The position numbers and the translations under genes were made by a program. A DNA stretch of 61,551 nt. Source: an uncultured Oscillospiraceae bacterium (GTDB lineage: Bacteria > Bacillota > Clostridia > Oscillospirales > Ruminococcaceae). The notes under the pieces were generated by a model. It was not told where the DNA came from, ran no database searches, and saw only the letters and a program-made list of their open reading frames with translations. Location: the NCBI GenBank assembly GCA_910589145.1, contig CAJUSD010000017.1, positions 1 to 61,551 on the forward strand, written 5' to 3'. This document shows positions 17,172 to 25,823 of the stretch, piece by piece. Each line of letters opens with the position of its first letter. Position 1 is the stretch's first letter.

Positions 17172-18548
17172 TTAAATGGACTTAGCTTTCCATTTGCCTC
17201 TGCGATAGCAGATAGCGGTAATCAACGCGCCGATCACCCAGGAAACCAGCAGAGAGATAAAAATACATTCGCTCCTTCCGTTTGGATATAATTCACTTCT
17301 AGTCAGCCAAGCAATCCCATATGCTACCGGAACACGCAGCGCAACTGTTGTAAAAAGAGAAATCCACATAGGGGTCATTGTATCGCCTGCACCACGCATT
17401 ACGCCGGAAAGGCTCTGTGTTACCGCCATAGCAATATAACCGGCCGCCAAAATGTGCATCATATGGTTGCTCAGATTAACCAATTCAACCGTTTCGGTAA
17501 ATACCCCCATAAGATATTTTCCAAAAAGCAAAATTAATAAGGTAATAACTGTAGAAACGGCAGCTGCTATCAACGTTCCCTGTTTGGCTCCTTCTTCTAC
17601 CCGCTTATAATCCTTTGCGCCTACATTTTGCCCTGCATAGGTAGTCATTGCAGTGCCAAAAGAAAAGTTAGGCATCATGGCGAATCCGTCCACACGCATA
17701 ATAATTACATTGGCGGCAATTACCATTTCCCCAAAACTATTGGTAAGCGATTGCACTATAATCATAGCCATAGAAAAAATGGCCTGTGTCAAACCGGATG
17801 GAAGCCCAAGCTTTACAATCATAATGGAATGGCGTTTTCCGGGTTTTAAGTAATGAGGTTTCAGATCAAAAATTTCCTTCATACGGGAAAGTTTCCAGAG
17901 ACAAAGCAAAGCTGAAATACCTTGGGCTATGGCAGTGGCCAAAGCCACTCCGGCGACTTCCATCGAAAGCCCTGCCACAAACCAGATGTCTAATATAATA
18001 TTAAGTACCGTAGAAACAAGTAAGTAGATAAGAGCTGATACAGAATCACCAAGGCCGCGGAGGATACCGCTTAAAATATTATAAAAGGCCATTCCGGCAA
18101 TTCCAATAAATAAGATTGTCAGATAAGAGTCGCACCAGTTAATAATACTATCCGGGGTGTTAAGCAAGTGCAGCATAGGACGAATCAGCATTGGAGCTAA
18201 AGCCATAATAATCACAGATGAAATAGCGGTTAAGGTAATGCAGCAGCCGATGGTACCAGATAGTTCCTCCCGTTCTTTTGCTCCAAAATATTGGGAAACC
18301 ATAATACTTGCACCAACAGAAATTCCTACAAATAAAACTAATAATAGATTTAAAATCGGTCCTGCACTCCCAACAGCAGCTAAAGCATTATCACCGACAT
18401 ACCGTCCGACGACAATGCTGTCCACAGTGTTATAAAGCTGTTGGGCAATATTTCCAATCAGCATTGGAATTGCAAAGGCCACGATTTTTTTCCAGGGCGC
18501 CCCTGAAGTCATGTCAGTAGGCGCAAAAAGACTCTTTAAACTTCCCAT
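17172..18548 (-). CDS. MATE-family multidrug/sodium antiporter
   Basis: A 458-residue protein with about 12 membrane spans, two homologous halves. IPMLIGNIAQQLYNTVDSIVVGR opens the first MatE domain (span 1) and GLPSGLTQAIFSMAMIIVQS the second. It exports organic cations or drugs using a Na+ or H+ gradient. Start ATG follows AAAGGGGG. It has its own promoter and an approximately 110-base leader carrying a GC-rich hairpin, suggesting regulated expression. Confidence 0.92.
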   Translation of the reverse strand: MGSLKSLFAPTDMTSGAPWKKIVAFAIPMLIGNIAQQLYNTVDSIVVGRYVGDNALAAVGSAGPILNLLLVLFVGISVGASIMVSQYFGAKEREELSGTIGCCITLTAISSVIIMALAPMLIRPMLHLLNTPDSIINWCDSYLTILFIGIAGMAFYNILSGILRGLGDSVSALIYLLVSTVLNIILDIWFVAGLSMEVAGVALATAIAQGISALLCLWKLSRMKEIFDLKPHYLKPGKRHSIMIVKLGLPSGLTQAIFSMAMIIVQSLTNSFGEMVIAANVIIMRVDGFAMMPNFSFGTAMTTYAGQNVGAKDYKRVEEGAKQGTLIAAAVSTVITLLILLFGKYLMGVFTETVELVNLSNHMMHILAAGYIAMAVTQSLSGVMRGAGDTMTPMWISLFTTVALRVPVAYGIAWLTRSELYPNGRSECIFISLLVSWVIGALITAICYRRGKWKAKSI

Positions 18549-18602
18549 AATTTTTCCCCCTTTACACGGTTTAAGTTTATCTAAAAATTGAATAAATAGA
18601 AG

Positions 18603-18694
18603 GAGTGGCCCGGACAGGCCGGACCGCTCCCGTACTTTTTATAGATAGAACATTTCTTATCTCATAGTATAGCATAAAAATGGAATTTACGCAA
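18603..18694 (-). promoter_or_regulatory. Promoter and structured leader of the MATE gene
   Basis: On the minus strand TTGCGT (18694-18689) and TATACT (18671-18666) are 17 bases apart. The transcript would begin near 18659 and contain a hairpin GGAGCGGTCCGG/CCGGGCCACTCC (18631-18603, one mismatch and a wobble). This is followed by a U-rich run, with outer AT-rich arms (TATCT...AGATA) enclosing it. It could be an attenuator or riboswitch-like leader; no known riboswitch class was recognised. Confidence 0.5.
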
Positions 18695-18810
18695 TTATTG
18701 TAGAAAATTTTTTCAAGTTCAGTTTTATTAAATGATTTTATCTGTTTATATCATTTTAAATCTTTTCTTTTATGAGCCCAAGTTCCAATGCAGGAATCCC
18801 TTTTTTCTAG

Positions 18811-18839
18811 TTGTCAATCAAGATAAAGAATGTTATAAT
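18811..18839 (+). promoter_or_regulatory. Promoter of the binding lipoprotein/chemoreceptor operon
   Basis: TTGTCA (18811-18816) and TATAAT (18834-18839), 17-base spacer, 33 bases before the lipoprotein start. Near-consensus. Confidence 0.75.
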
Positions 18840-18872
18840 ACCATCGGGAATTATCTGGAAAGGTTTGATGTT

Positions 18873-20108
18873 ATGAAGAAAAAAATGACTGCTGTATTTT
18901 TATCTATATGGATGTTGTTTTTGGCTGCTGCCTGTAATGTACAAGAGCAGGCTCCTATCAGCAGTCAAATAACTGAAGATACGATTGAATTGACGGTATG
19001 GGGCGCAGAAGAAGACGAGGCGTTACTTCAAGAGATTTTTGCCTCCTTTCAAAACCATTATTCCAGCGAAGCCAGATTTCAAATTACCTACCAGCCCCAA
19101 AGTGAATCCAACTGTAAAGATACCCTGTTGGGAAATCTGGAAGGCGGAGCGGATGTATTCGCCTTTGCTGACGACCAGGTAGCGGCTCTGGCCGCAGCTG
19201 GAGGCTTGGATCCAGTGGAAAACGCAGAAGATATTCGGAAGCTGAACCTTCCAGCGTCAGTAGATGCCGCCAGTGTAGAAGGAGTTCTTTACGCTTACCC
19301 TTTGACGGCGGATAACGGCTATTTTCTCTATTATAATAAAGCCTATTTTTCTGAAGAGGATATCCAAAGCTTGGAGCGGATATTGGAGATAGCGGAACAA
19401 TCTCAGCGCCTGTTTGTTATGGATTGGTCTTCAGCTTGGTATGTCTATTCCTTTTTTGGCAACACTGGCCTGAAGGTTGGCATAAACGATGATGGCCTGA
19501 CCAACTATTGTACCTGGAATAGCACTGATGGGTCCATCCGTGGTGTAGACGTAGCACAAGCCATGCTGACTATTGCGTCCAGCTCTGGGTTTGCCAGTAA
19601 AACAGATACAGAATTTTTGGCTGGTGTTCGGGATGGGACCGTGATTGCTGGAGTCAGCGGCGTATGGAACGCAGTGGCAATTGAAGAAGTATGGGGAAAT
19701 AACATTGGAGCAGCTAAACTGCCTACATATTATTGTAAGGGGCGACAGATACAAATGGCATCTTTCTCCGGTTGTAAACTTATTGGTGTAAATGCCTACT
19801 CCCGACATCCAGAATGGGCGGCACGGCTGGCGGAATGGATTACCAACGAGTCCAACCAGCACCGTCGCTTTGAGCTGCGTGGACAGGGACCCTCTAACAC
19901 AGTTGCGGCCAATTCCCCAGAAATACAATCATCTCCGGCAATCGCTGCATTGCTGGCTCAATCGGAATTTTCCCAACTTCAACGAATAGGCGGCAAATTT
20001 TGGGACCCTGTGGCTGAATTTGCTGGCAATATGGCGGAAGGGAATCCCTCTGGAGCATCCCTTCAGGCTCAGTTGGACCGGCTGGTGGAGGGTGTAACGG
20101 CACGGTGA
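18873..20108 (+). CDS. Extracellular substrate-binding lipoprotein (family 1-like), paired with a chemoreceptor
   Basis: A 411-residue binding protein. The signal MKKKMTAVFLSIWMLFLAAAC ends in lipobox LAAAC with C21. The mature part has the Periplasmic-binding type 2 pattern (IELTVWGAEEDEALLQEIF near the start, DVFAFADDQVAALAAAG, YAYPLTADNGYFLYYNKAYF), as in sugar-binding proteins. The open frame is longer upstream, but the promoter at 18811-18839 and the signal peptide fix the start at 18873, behind GGAAAGG. The next gene encodes a chemoreceptor; there are no permease or ATPase genes nearby, so it may serve sensing rather than uptake. Confidence 0.85.
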   Translation: MKKKMTAVFLSIWMLFLAAACNVQEQAPISSQITEDTIELTVWGAEEDEALLQEIFASFQNHYSSEARFQITYQPQSESNCKDTLLGNLEGGADVFAFADDQVAALAAAGGLDPVENAEDIRKLNLPASVDAASVEGVLYAYPLTADNGYFLYYNKAYFSEEDIQSLERILEIAEQSQRLFVMDWSSAWYVYSFFGNTGLKVGINDDGLTNYCTWNSTDGSIRGVDVAQAMLTIASSSGFASKTDTEFLAGVRDGTVIAGVSGVWNAVAIEEVWGNNIGAAKLPTYYCKGRQIQMASFSGCKLIGVNAYSRHPEWAARLAEWITNESNQHRRFELRGQGPSNTVAANSPEIQSSPAIAALLAQSEFSQLQRIGGKFWDPVAEFAGNMAEGNPSGASLQAQLDRLVEGVTAR

Positions 20109-20169
20109 CAATGGAAAGCCGACAGGGAAAACTTGTTTGGTGAAATTAAGTATTATCGGAGGAGATCTC

Positions 20170-21756
20170 ATGAAAGGCAAGATAACACTACAACAGCGTT
20201 TGATTTTGCCCATTATTTTGTTGGGACTTGTGACCCTGCTTTCCAATATTCTGGCAGAGTTCAGTATTCACAATGTACATGCCAATGCTGGGACAATTGT
20301 GGATGAATATATGGTCAGCGAGGCACAATTGGAGGAAATCAGACGTTCCATGATGGATATTCATCGTCTGGCCTTGTCCCATATTGTGGCTGCAGATCAT
20401 GCCACAATGATCCAGCTGGTTCAAGAGATTAAATCTGAGGAAGCAGTTCTGGATAAAAAGCTGGAAGCCTATGAACACTTGGTTTCCAAAGAAAATCAGG
20501 AGGTCTATCGTTCGCTTTTGCAGGACTATGAATCATTCAAACATTCTTTGGTTTATTTGGTCTGTGCCAGTGCCGACAGCAAAACACAGGATGCCTACGC
20601 TGTGGCAAATGGGGATGTTGCTGCTTGGAGCAGTGCTGTGGAAGAAGATATAGACACCCTTTATAACTCTGTCAGCCGCCAGGCAGAAACTGCAAAAGGG
20701 CGCCTTTCTATTGTCTATATTGTTTCATTAGCCACCAGCGCCATCACCCTTTTAATGGGAATCCTTCTAGTGGCAGCAGCATTTCGCATGATACGGAAAT
20801 ACGTTATTGCCCCTATCCATGATGCGATAAATATTCTCCAGGGAAGTTCTGAGCGTATCAGCGGAGTGGTCAGCGAGGTTCGCCAGAGAATTCAAACATC
20901 TAATGTCAGTGTGAGGGATCTTTCTAAAGTAACAGAGCAGCTTTCTGCTGCCCTTGAAGAAATTTCCGACAGTACCACCGCCATTAGCACCAGCGCTTCC
21001 GGCACGCAGAGCAATGCGAGAAATATGGTAGAGGAATGTTCCGCTATTACAGCCTATTCCGTGGAAATGAGAGGACGCGCCGAGGAGATGGAACAGTCTG
21101 CCAGGTCAGAAATAGAGACTGTCCGTGCCAACACTGAGAAAATCATGTCTGTACTCAACAACGCCATTGAAAAAAGCAGAAATGTTAATCAAATCGAAGT
21201 TTTAACCAAAGACATCCTTTCTATTTCATCCTCTACTGACTTTATCGCCATAAATGCCTCTATTGAAGCGTCACGGGCTGGAGAAAACGGAAAAGGATTT
21301 GCTGTCATTGCCAGGGAAATCCGTGAATTAGCTGATTCCTGTTCTGAAACTGCCAATCATATTCGGGAAGTCAGTGCAGTAGTCACAGGAGCTGTAGATT
21401 ATTTGTCCAGCAGTGCGCAGGAATTGGCGGATTACCTCGGCCAGGTCGTTCTTTCGCAGCTTGAAAATTCTGTTCAGGCAGGGAAGCAGTATCGGGAAGA
21501 CTCTGACTATATCGGGCGTTCCATGGAAGCCTTCAACCAACGGGCAGGCCAACTCAAAACAGCTATGGACGAAGTCGCTGGCTCTATTTCCAGTATCTCC
21601 AGTGCTATTGACGGCTCAGTTTCCGATATTACGGGCGCTGCTGACAACACCTGTATCCTGGTAGAAGATATAGCGGGTATTACTGCACGCATGGATATAA
21701 ATCAGGAGATTGTTGGAGAACTGCGGAAACAGATGGACATATTTGCTAATTTATAA
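20170..21756 (+). CDS. Methyl-accepting chemotaxis-type receptor
   Basis: 528 residues. TM1 is about 10-30, an extracytoplasmic helical sensor about 31-180 (four-helix-bundle-like), TM2 about 184-208, then a long coiled-coil signalling domain. The hairpin tip reads STDFIAINASIEASRAGENG, where the usual form is QTNLLALNAAIEAARAGE, so several contact positions are altered although the E-A-x-R-A-G-E core is kept. I chose ATG 20170 because GGAGGAGA precedes it; an upstream in-frame ATG lacks a site. It lies 61 bases after the binding lipoprotein and is probably co-transcribed with it. Confidence 0.88.
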   Translation: MKGKITLQQRLILPIILLGLVTLLSNILAEFSIHNVHANAGTIVDEYMVSEAQLEEIRRSMMDIHRLALSHIVAADHATMIQLVQEIKSEEAVLDKKLEAYEHLVSKENQEVYRSLLQDYESFKHSLVYLVCASADSKTQDAYAVANGDVAAWSSAVEEDIDTLYNSVSRQAETAKGRLSIVYIVSLATSAITLLMGILLVAAAFRMIRKYVIAPIHDAINILQGSSERISGVVSEVRQRIQTSNVSVRDLSKVTEQLSAALEEISDSTTAISTSASGTQSNARNMVEECSAITAYSVEMRGRAEEMEQSARSEIETVRANTEKIMSVLNNAIEKSRNVNQIEVLTKDILSISSSTDFIAINASIEASRAGENGKGFAVIAREIRELADSCSETANHIREVSAVVTGAVDYLSSSAQELADYLGQVVLSQLENSVQAGKQYREDSDYIGRSMEAFNQRAGQLKTAMDEVAGSISSISSAIDGSVSDITGAADNTCILVEDIAGITARMDINQEIVGELRKQMDIFANL

Positions 21757-21793
21757 GGCTGTACACTAGAATAGAGGTGCGAGGTGATTTAAT

Positions 21794-21976
21794 ATGCCGT
21801 TTGTTCCAAAGAAAACACAGGAAAAGGTAAAGTCAGCATATAAAACAATTTATCTGCGCCAAACTTTAATTGATGAATTAGAAAAAATTGCTAAGGAGCA
21901 TTCTACCAGTTTTAACAATGTTGTAGTCAGCATGATTGAACAATGCCTCGAAGAAGATCAGGACAAGCCAAAATAA
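21794..21976 (+). CDS. Small ribbon-helix-helix (CopG/Arc-like) protein
   Basis: 60 residues. A short basic head, the strand YKTIYLRQTLIDELEKIAKE and a second helix STSFNNVVVSMIEQCLEE match a ribbon-helix-helix DNA-binding fold. GAGGTGATTT precedes the ATG. No toxin gene follows, so an antitoxin role is not supported. It follows the chemoreceptor by 37 bases and could regulate that operon. The terminator stem overlaps its last codons. Confidence 0.7.
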   Translation: MPFVPKKTQEKVKSAYKTIYLRQTLIDELEKIAKEHSTSFNNVVVSMIEQCLEEDQDKPK

Positions 21977-21995
21977 CGGCTTGTCCTGATGTTTT
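21958..21995 (+). terminator. Terminator overlapping the end of the RHH gene
   Basis: A perfect 12-bp stem, TCAGGACAAGCC (21958-21969) with GGCTTGTCCTGA (21978-21989), followed by TGTTTTAT. The stop codon (21974-21976) lies in the loop, so the left arm encodes the last residues of the protein. Confidence 0.8.
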
Positions 21996-22004
21996 ATAAA
22001 AACT

Positions 22005-22262
22005 TTATACCAGGGTTGCCATCCTTTTACTCTGGTATCAGCAGCCGTGCAGCTGCTGGGTAACCAGAAAACGTAAGCCCTTTTGTCCAACTCTGTGGAG
22101 TTGGACAAAGCGGAAGAGACCCACCTATTACGGAACCCATCCCCGGAAAATTTTCTTTCCCACAATCTTGGTGCTCCCACGTTACAAGATGGCAGACCTT
22201 TAGGGGTGCAGCTTTGCTGCACCCCTTGAACCTGAAGCCTTTTTTAATTTGCCTTTGATTTG
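22005..22262. repeat. Composite palindromic dispersed repeat, copy A
   Basis: Intergenic block between the RHH gene and lysC. It contains a 12-bp hairpin TTTGTCCAACTC/GAGTTGGACAAA (22082-22109) followed by AGCGGAAGAG, shared with copy B at 28094-28140. It also holds a perfect AGGGGTGCAGC-TTT-GCTGCACCCCT palindrome (22202-22226), followed by CTGAAGCC and TTTAATTTGCCTTTGAT, whose reverse complement reappears at about 50173-50245. No coding potential. Confidence 0.75.
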
Positions 22263-22266
22263 TTTC

Positions 22267-23472
22267 TCAATGAATAAAGGCGTCATGGATAGCCCGTACA
22301 GCCTCATCCGATTTATTTTTATCAATCAACACAGAAATTTTAATTTCGCTGGTGGAAATCATACGAATATTAATATTTGCCTCAGCCAGAGCGCCAAACA
22401 TTGAAGCAGCTACACCTGGATGGGACTGCATCCCAGCGCCAACCACTGACACCTTTGCAACATTATCATCACACAGCACATCCATCGCGCCCATAGTATC
22501 CTTAAATACCTCACAGACTTCCATAGCAGCATCTTTGTTGCTGGAGCTAACAGTAAAGGAAATATCCTTAGTATTGTCACGGCCTATGGATTGGAGGATA
22601 ATATCGATGTCGATATTTTTAGAAGACAGCGACGCAAAAATCTTGTAGGCAACGCCGGGAACGTCTGGGACACCCATAACAGAAATCCGCGCAACATTGC
22701 AGTCTTTCGCAACACCTTTAATCAACATCTTTTCCACTTTTGCGACCTCCTTAACCACTGTGCCAGGTTTTTTCTCCAAGCTGGACAGTACTTCCAAATT
22801 AACATTGTATTTTTTTGCCATTTCGACCGAGCGATTATTCAGAACTTGAGCGCCGAGAGTAGCCAGTTCCAGCATTTCGTCAAAAGTAATTTCTTTTAGT
22901 TTGCGAGCATTTGGAACTTTACGGGGATCAGCGGTATAAACGCCGTCAACGTCAGTATAAATTTGGCAAAGGTCAGCCCGCAAAACTGCGGCCAAAGCAA
23001 CAGCGCTGGTATCAGATCCTCCGCGCCCAAGCGTTGTAATATCATCGTAGCGGTTGACCCCCTGGAATCCAGCTACTATCACTATTTTCCGCTGGTCTAG
23101 TTCTTTTTCAATACGTTCCTTATGGACATTACGAATTCTGGCTTGGCTGTGGGCGGAGTTTGTGAGAAAACCTGCCTGCCATCCTGTCAAAGATATCACT
23201 GGAAATCCCAGCTTTTCAATTGCCATGGCCAGAAGTGAGATGGAAATCTGTTCCCCAGTAGATAAAAGCATATCCATTTCTCTTTTGCTGGGGTGGGGGT
23301 TGATCTCCATTGCTTTATCAATTAAATCGTCGGTAGTGTCACCCTGAGCGGAAACCACTACGACCATGCTGTTGCCCTCTTTATATTTATCAGTGACAAT
23401 TCGAGCGACATTCATAAGCCGTTCTGCATTTGCGACAGATGTGCCTCCGAATTTCTGTACAACAATTCCCAT
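22267..23472 (-). CDS. lysC: Aspartate kinase
   Basis: Phosphorylates aspartate, the first step towards lysine, threonine and methionine. 401 residues: an N-terminal kinase domain (VVQKFGGTSVANAERL, then TTLGRGGSDTSAVALAA and YTDVDGVYTADPR) and two C-terminal ACT domains (ISVMGVPDVPGVAYKIF; VSVVGAGMQSHPGVAASMF) for feedback control. The frame opens further upstream, but GGAGGGAA precedes ATG 23472. It is the last gene of the hom-thrB-lysC cluster, so this isozyme is probably tied to threonine supply. No lysine riboswitch was recognised upstream. Confidence 0.95.
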   Translation of the reverse strand: MGIVVQKFGGTSVANAERLMNVARIVTDKYKEGNSMVVVVSAQGDTTDDLIDKAMEINPHPSKREMDMLLSTGEQISISLLAMAIEKLGFPVISLTGWQAGFLTNSAHSQARIRNVHKERIEKELDQRKIVIVAGFQGVNRYDDITTLGRGGSDTSAVALAAVLRADLCQIYTDVDGVYTADPRKVPNARKLKEITFDEMLELATLGAQVLNNRSVEMAKKYNVNLEVLSSLEKKPGTVVKEVAKVEKMLIKGVAKDCNVARISVMGVPDVPGVAYKIFASLSSKNIDIDIILQSIGRDNTKDISFTVSSSNKDAAMEVCEVFKDTMGAMDVLCDDNVAKVSVVGAGMQSHPGVAASMFGALAEANINIRMISTSEIKISVLIDKNKSDEAVRAIHDAFIH

Positions 23473-23502
23473 GCTTTTCCCTCCATTTTCTGTAAATCGT
23501 CT

Positions 23503-23530
23503 TGCGGGGGATTGGGAATAATCCCCCGCA
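23503..23530. terminator. GC-rich hairpin between thrB and lysC
   Basis: A perfect 11-bp stem TGCGGGGGATT (23503-23513) with AATCCCCCGCA (23520-23530). Neither strand shows a U tract, so it may be an mRNA-processing or partial-attenuation element inside the threonine operon rather than a full terminator. Confidence 0.45.
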
Positions 23531-23620
23531 TTATAAGATACAGCAAAATTCAATTTTTGGTCAATGAAAACCGGCCTTTGTGAAAAATTTTCCTGAAAAA
23601 ATCTCTATCTATGCAAAAAC

Positions 23621-24511
23621 TTAAAAAAGTTGAGCGCCATGATTGTCGATTTCCAGCATTTTGATTTCCCAGCCTGTGAACCCCATCTCGTCAAGAGCTT
23701 TTCTGGCCTTCTGTTCAAAGTCGGTAAGCTTTTCATCTACAATCGCCATCAAAGTGGAACCGGCTCCACTGATATAGGCGGCATATGCTCCAAGCTGGTA
23801 GGACAGATCAAAAACCTGTTCTGCGCCTTTAATCAGGCCCAAACGGTAAGGCTGATGCAAGGTATCCTGGGCCGCTGTCCTAAGGTTCTGATAATTTCCA
23901 CTGTACAGGGAAACTGACATTAAAGCAGAACGGGAAAGGTTAAAAACGCCGTCCTTATGTGGAATCTGCTTGGGCAGAGCAGCGCGGGCAGTAGAAGTTT
24001 TCAGTTCAAAGTCTGGAATAAAGGTAGCAAAACGCAGATCATGTTTAATAACCTGTTTAACATAATAAACCGATCCGGTATCATCCAGCACAGCAGTGAC
24101 AAGCCCTCCCACCAGAGCAGGAGTAGAGTTATCAGGATGCCCCTCCATTTTAGCTGCGAGGTTAATCAGTTCATTGTGTTTCAGGGGCCTGCCCAGCAGT
24201 TCATTCGCTCCCATAAGGCCGCCAATAATACAAGCGGAACTGGAACCCAGCCCCCTTGCCATGGGAATGTTGTTTTCCTGATGGATGCGGAGGCCATGAA
24301 AGGGTTGGCCACATAATTCAAAAAGGCTTTTGGCAGTAGTATAGACAAGATTAGATTCATCACAGGGAATAGGGACATTATCCATTGCGCTGATCTGGAC
24401 TCCGTCAAATTCATCTATAAAGACGTAATTATAAAGGGTAACGGCAAGCCCCAGGGAGTCGAATCCAGAACCAATATTGGCGCTGGTAGCGGGGATTTTA
24501 ACCTTAACCAC
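23621..24511 (-). CDS. thrB: Homoserine kinase
   Basis: A GHMP-family kinase making O-phosphohomoserine for threonine synthesis. 296 residues. The N-terminal VKIPATSANIGSGFDSLGLA and the ATP-binding PMARGLGSSSACIIGG (83-98) are diagnostic; AYISGAGSTLMAIVD is the C-terminal GHMP motif. The start is GTG after AGGAGGGA. It lies 33 bases after hom. Threonine synthase is not in the window. Confidence 0.95.
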   Translation of the reverse strand: MVKVKIPATSANIGSGFDSLGLAVTLYNYVFIDEFDGVQISAMDNVPIPCDESNLVYTTAKSLFELCGQPFHGLRIHQENNIPMARGLGSSSACIIGGLMGANELLGRPLKHNELINLAAKMEGHPDNSTPALVGGLVTAVLDDTGSVYYVKQVIKHDLRFATFIPDFELKTSTARAALPKQIPHKDGVFNLSRSALMSVSLYSGNYQNLRTAAQDTLHQPYRLGLIKGAEQVFDLSYQLGAYAAYISGAGSTLMAIVDEKLTDFEQKARKALDEMGFTGWEIKMLEIDNHGAQLF

Positions 24512-24544
24512 AGAAAATCCCTCCTGTTATTATAGTCTGTATGA

Positions 24545-25792
24545 TTAGTAATCCAGAACCCGGAGCATAGCGAGCTGACGGCATCCTATCTGTTGCAGTT
24601 GGGCAGATTTTTCATCCATAGCGGTTTCTGTCATACAAGGGGCAACGAAGGCGAATTCATCATTTGGCTGGCCGGGACGGTGCAGAAGCTTGATTTCACC
24701 GAAGATTTCTTTTGCTTTTTGAACGCAGTCAATGCTGCCCTGCATCCTCAGATAGAAAGAACTGGACTGCTGTTTATAATCCAGCACATGATTTTTTCCA
24801 TCGTCTTTCCATTGGAGCGACTTGCTGGTTGAGGTGGCCTTTACTGCATCCACGATGTCAGCGATTACTGCGGATGCAGTGGGAAGTTTGCCTGCTCCCT
24901 TGCCGTAAAAGACCACATCCCCAGTAGCGTCGCCTCTGACAAGGATCCCATTAAACACATCATCCACAGAGGAAAGCTGGCTGTCATGAGAAATAAATGC
25001 AGGAGAAACCATAGCATAGATTTTTCCGCCATCCTCGGAAACCCGTTTCGCGCGGCCAATCAGTTTAATGACTCCGCCCCAGTTTTCCGCATAAGCCACA
25101 TCTTCCAGAGTGACGCTGCGGATTCCTTCCGTATGAATAAACTCCGGGTATATATGCCGCCCAAAGGAAAGGGAAGCCAAAATACAGATTTTACGGCAGG
25201 CGTCATGTCCGTCAACATCTGCAGAGGGATTGCGTTCCGCATAACCAAGTTTTTGGGCTAATGCCAGCGCATCGTCAAACCCCATCTGTTCTTTTATCAT
25301 TTTTGTAAGGATAAAATTGGTGGTGCCGTTTAAAATACCGGCGATTTCGTCAATTTCATTTGCTGCAAGGGAAGAATGAAGCGGACGGATAATTGGGATT
25401 CCGCCGCCTACACTGGCTTCAAAAAAGAAATTGACATTGTTTCGGCGTGCAATTTCCAAAAGCTCTGCACCTCTTGCAGCTACCAGTTCCTTATTGGAAG
25501 TGACAACGCTTTTTCCATGTTCCAGGCAGGTTTTCGTGTAGGTAAAAGCGGGCTCCAGTCCGCCCATAACTTCCGCGACAACATCAATATCAGGATCATT
25601 GGCAATAACATTAAAATCCTTTGTAAACTTATCGGCATAAGGGCTGTCGGGAAAATCCCGCAAATCCAGGATATATTTAATATCCATAGGTTTATTTCCT
25701 ATTTTTCTCTGAATACTTTCACGGTTTTTATAAAAGACCTCTGCTACGCCAGAACCAACCGTTCCATATCCCATTACTGCAATATAAATCAT
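24545..25792 (-). CDS. hom: Homoserine dehydrogenase
   Basis: Reduces aspartate semialdehyde to homoserine with NAD(P)H. 415 residues: a Rossmann motif GYGTVGSG near 8-15, the catalytic region ANEIDEIAGILNGTTNFILT and KLGYAERNPSADVDGHDACR, and a C-terminal ACT domain (SSSFYLRMQ...) for threonine feedback. The frame is open 19 codons earlier, but GGAGGGAG sits correctly for ATG 25792 and the Rossmann fold begins there. Second gene of the ACT-hom-thrB-lysC cluster. Confidence 0.95.
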   Translation of the reverse strand: MIYIAVMGYGTVGSGVAEVFYKNRESIQRKIGNKPMDIKYILDLRDFPDSPYADKFTKDFNVIANDPDIDVVAEVMGGLEPAFTYTKTCLEHGKSVVTSNKELVAARGAELLEIARRNNVNFFFEASVGGGIPIIRPLHSSLAANEIDEIAGILNGTTNFILTKMIKEQMGFDDALALAQKLGYAERNPSADVDGHDACRKICILASLSFGRHIYPEFIHTEGIRSVTLEDVAYAENWGGVIKLIGRAKRVSEDGGKIYAMVSPAFISHDSQLSSVDDVFNGILVRGDATGDVVFYGKGAGKLPTASAVIADIVDAVKATSTSKSLQWKDDGKNHVLDYKQQSSSFYLRMQGSIDCVQKAKEIFGEIKLLHRPGQPNDEFAFVAPCMTETAMDEKSAQLQQIGCRQLAMLRVLDY

Positions 25793-25823
25793 GGTGAATA
25801 CTCCCTCCAAATATTTTCTGAAA

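Noticed and set aside
21794..21976. Ribbon-helix-helix gene as an antitoxin
   Set aside because: No toxin-sized gene adjoins it; the following sequence is a terminator and a repeat.
23473..23620. Lysine riboswitch upstream of lysC
   Set aside because: The gap is only about 150 bases and contains a single hairpin without riboswitch features; lysC lies within the threonine cluster.
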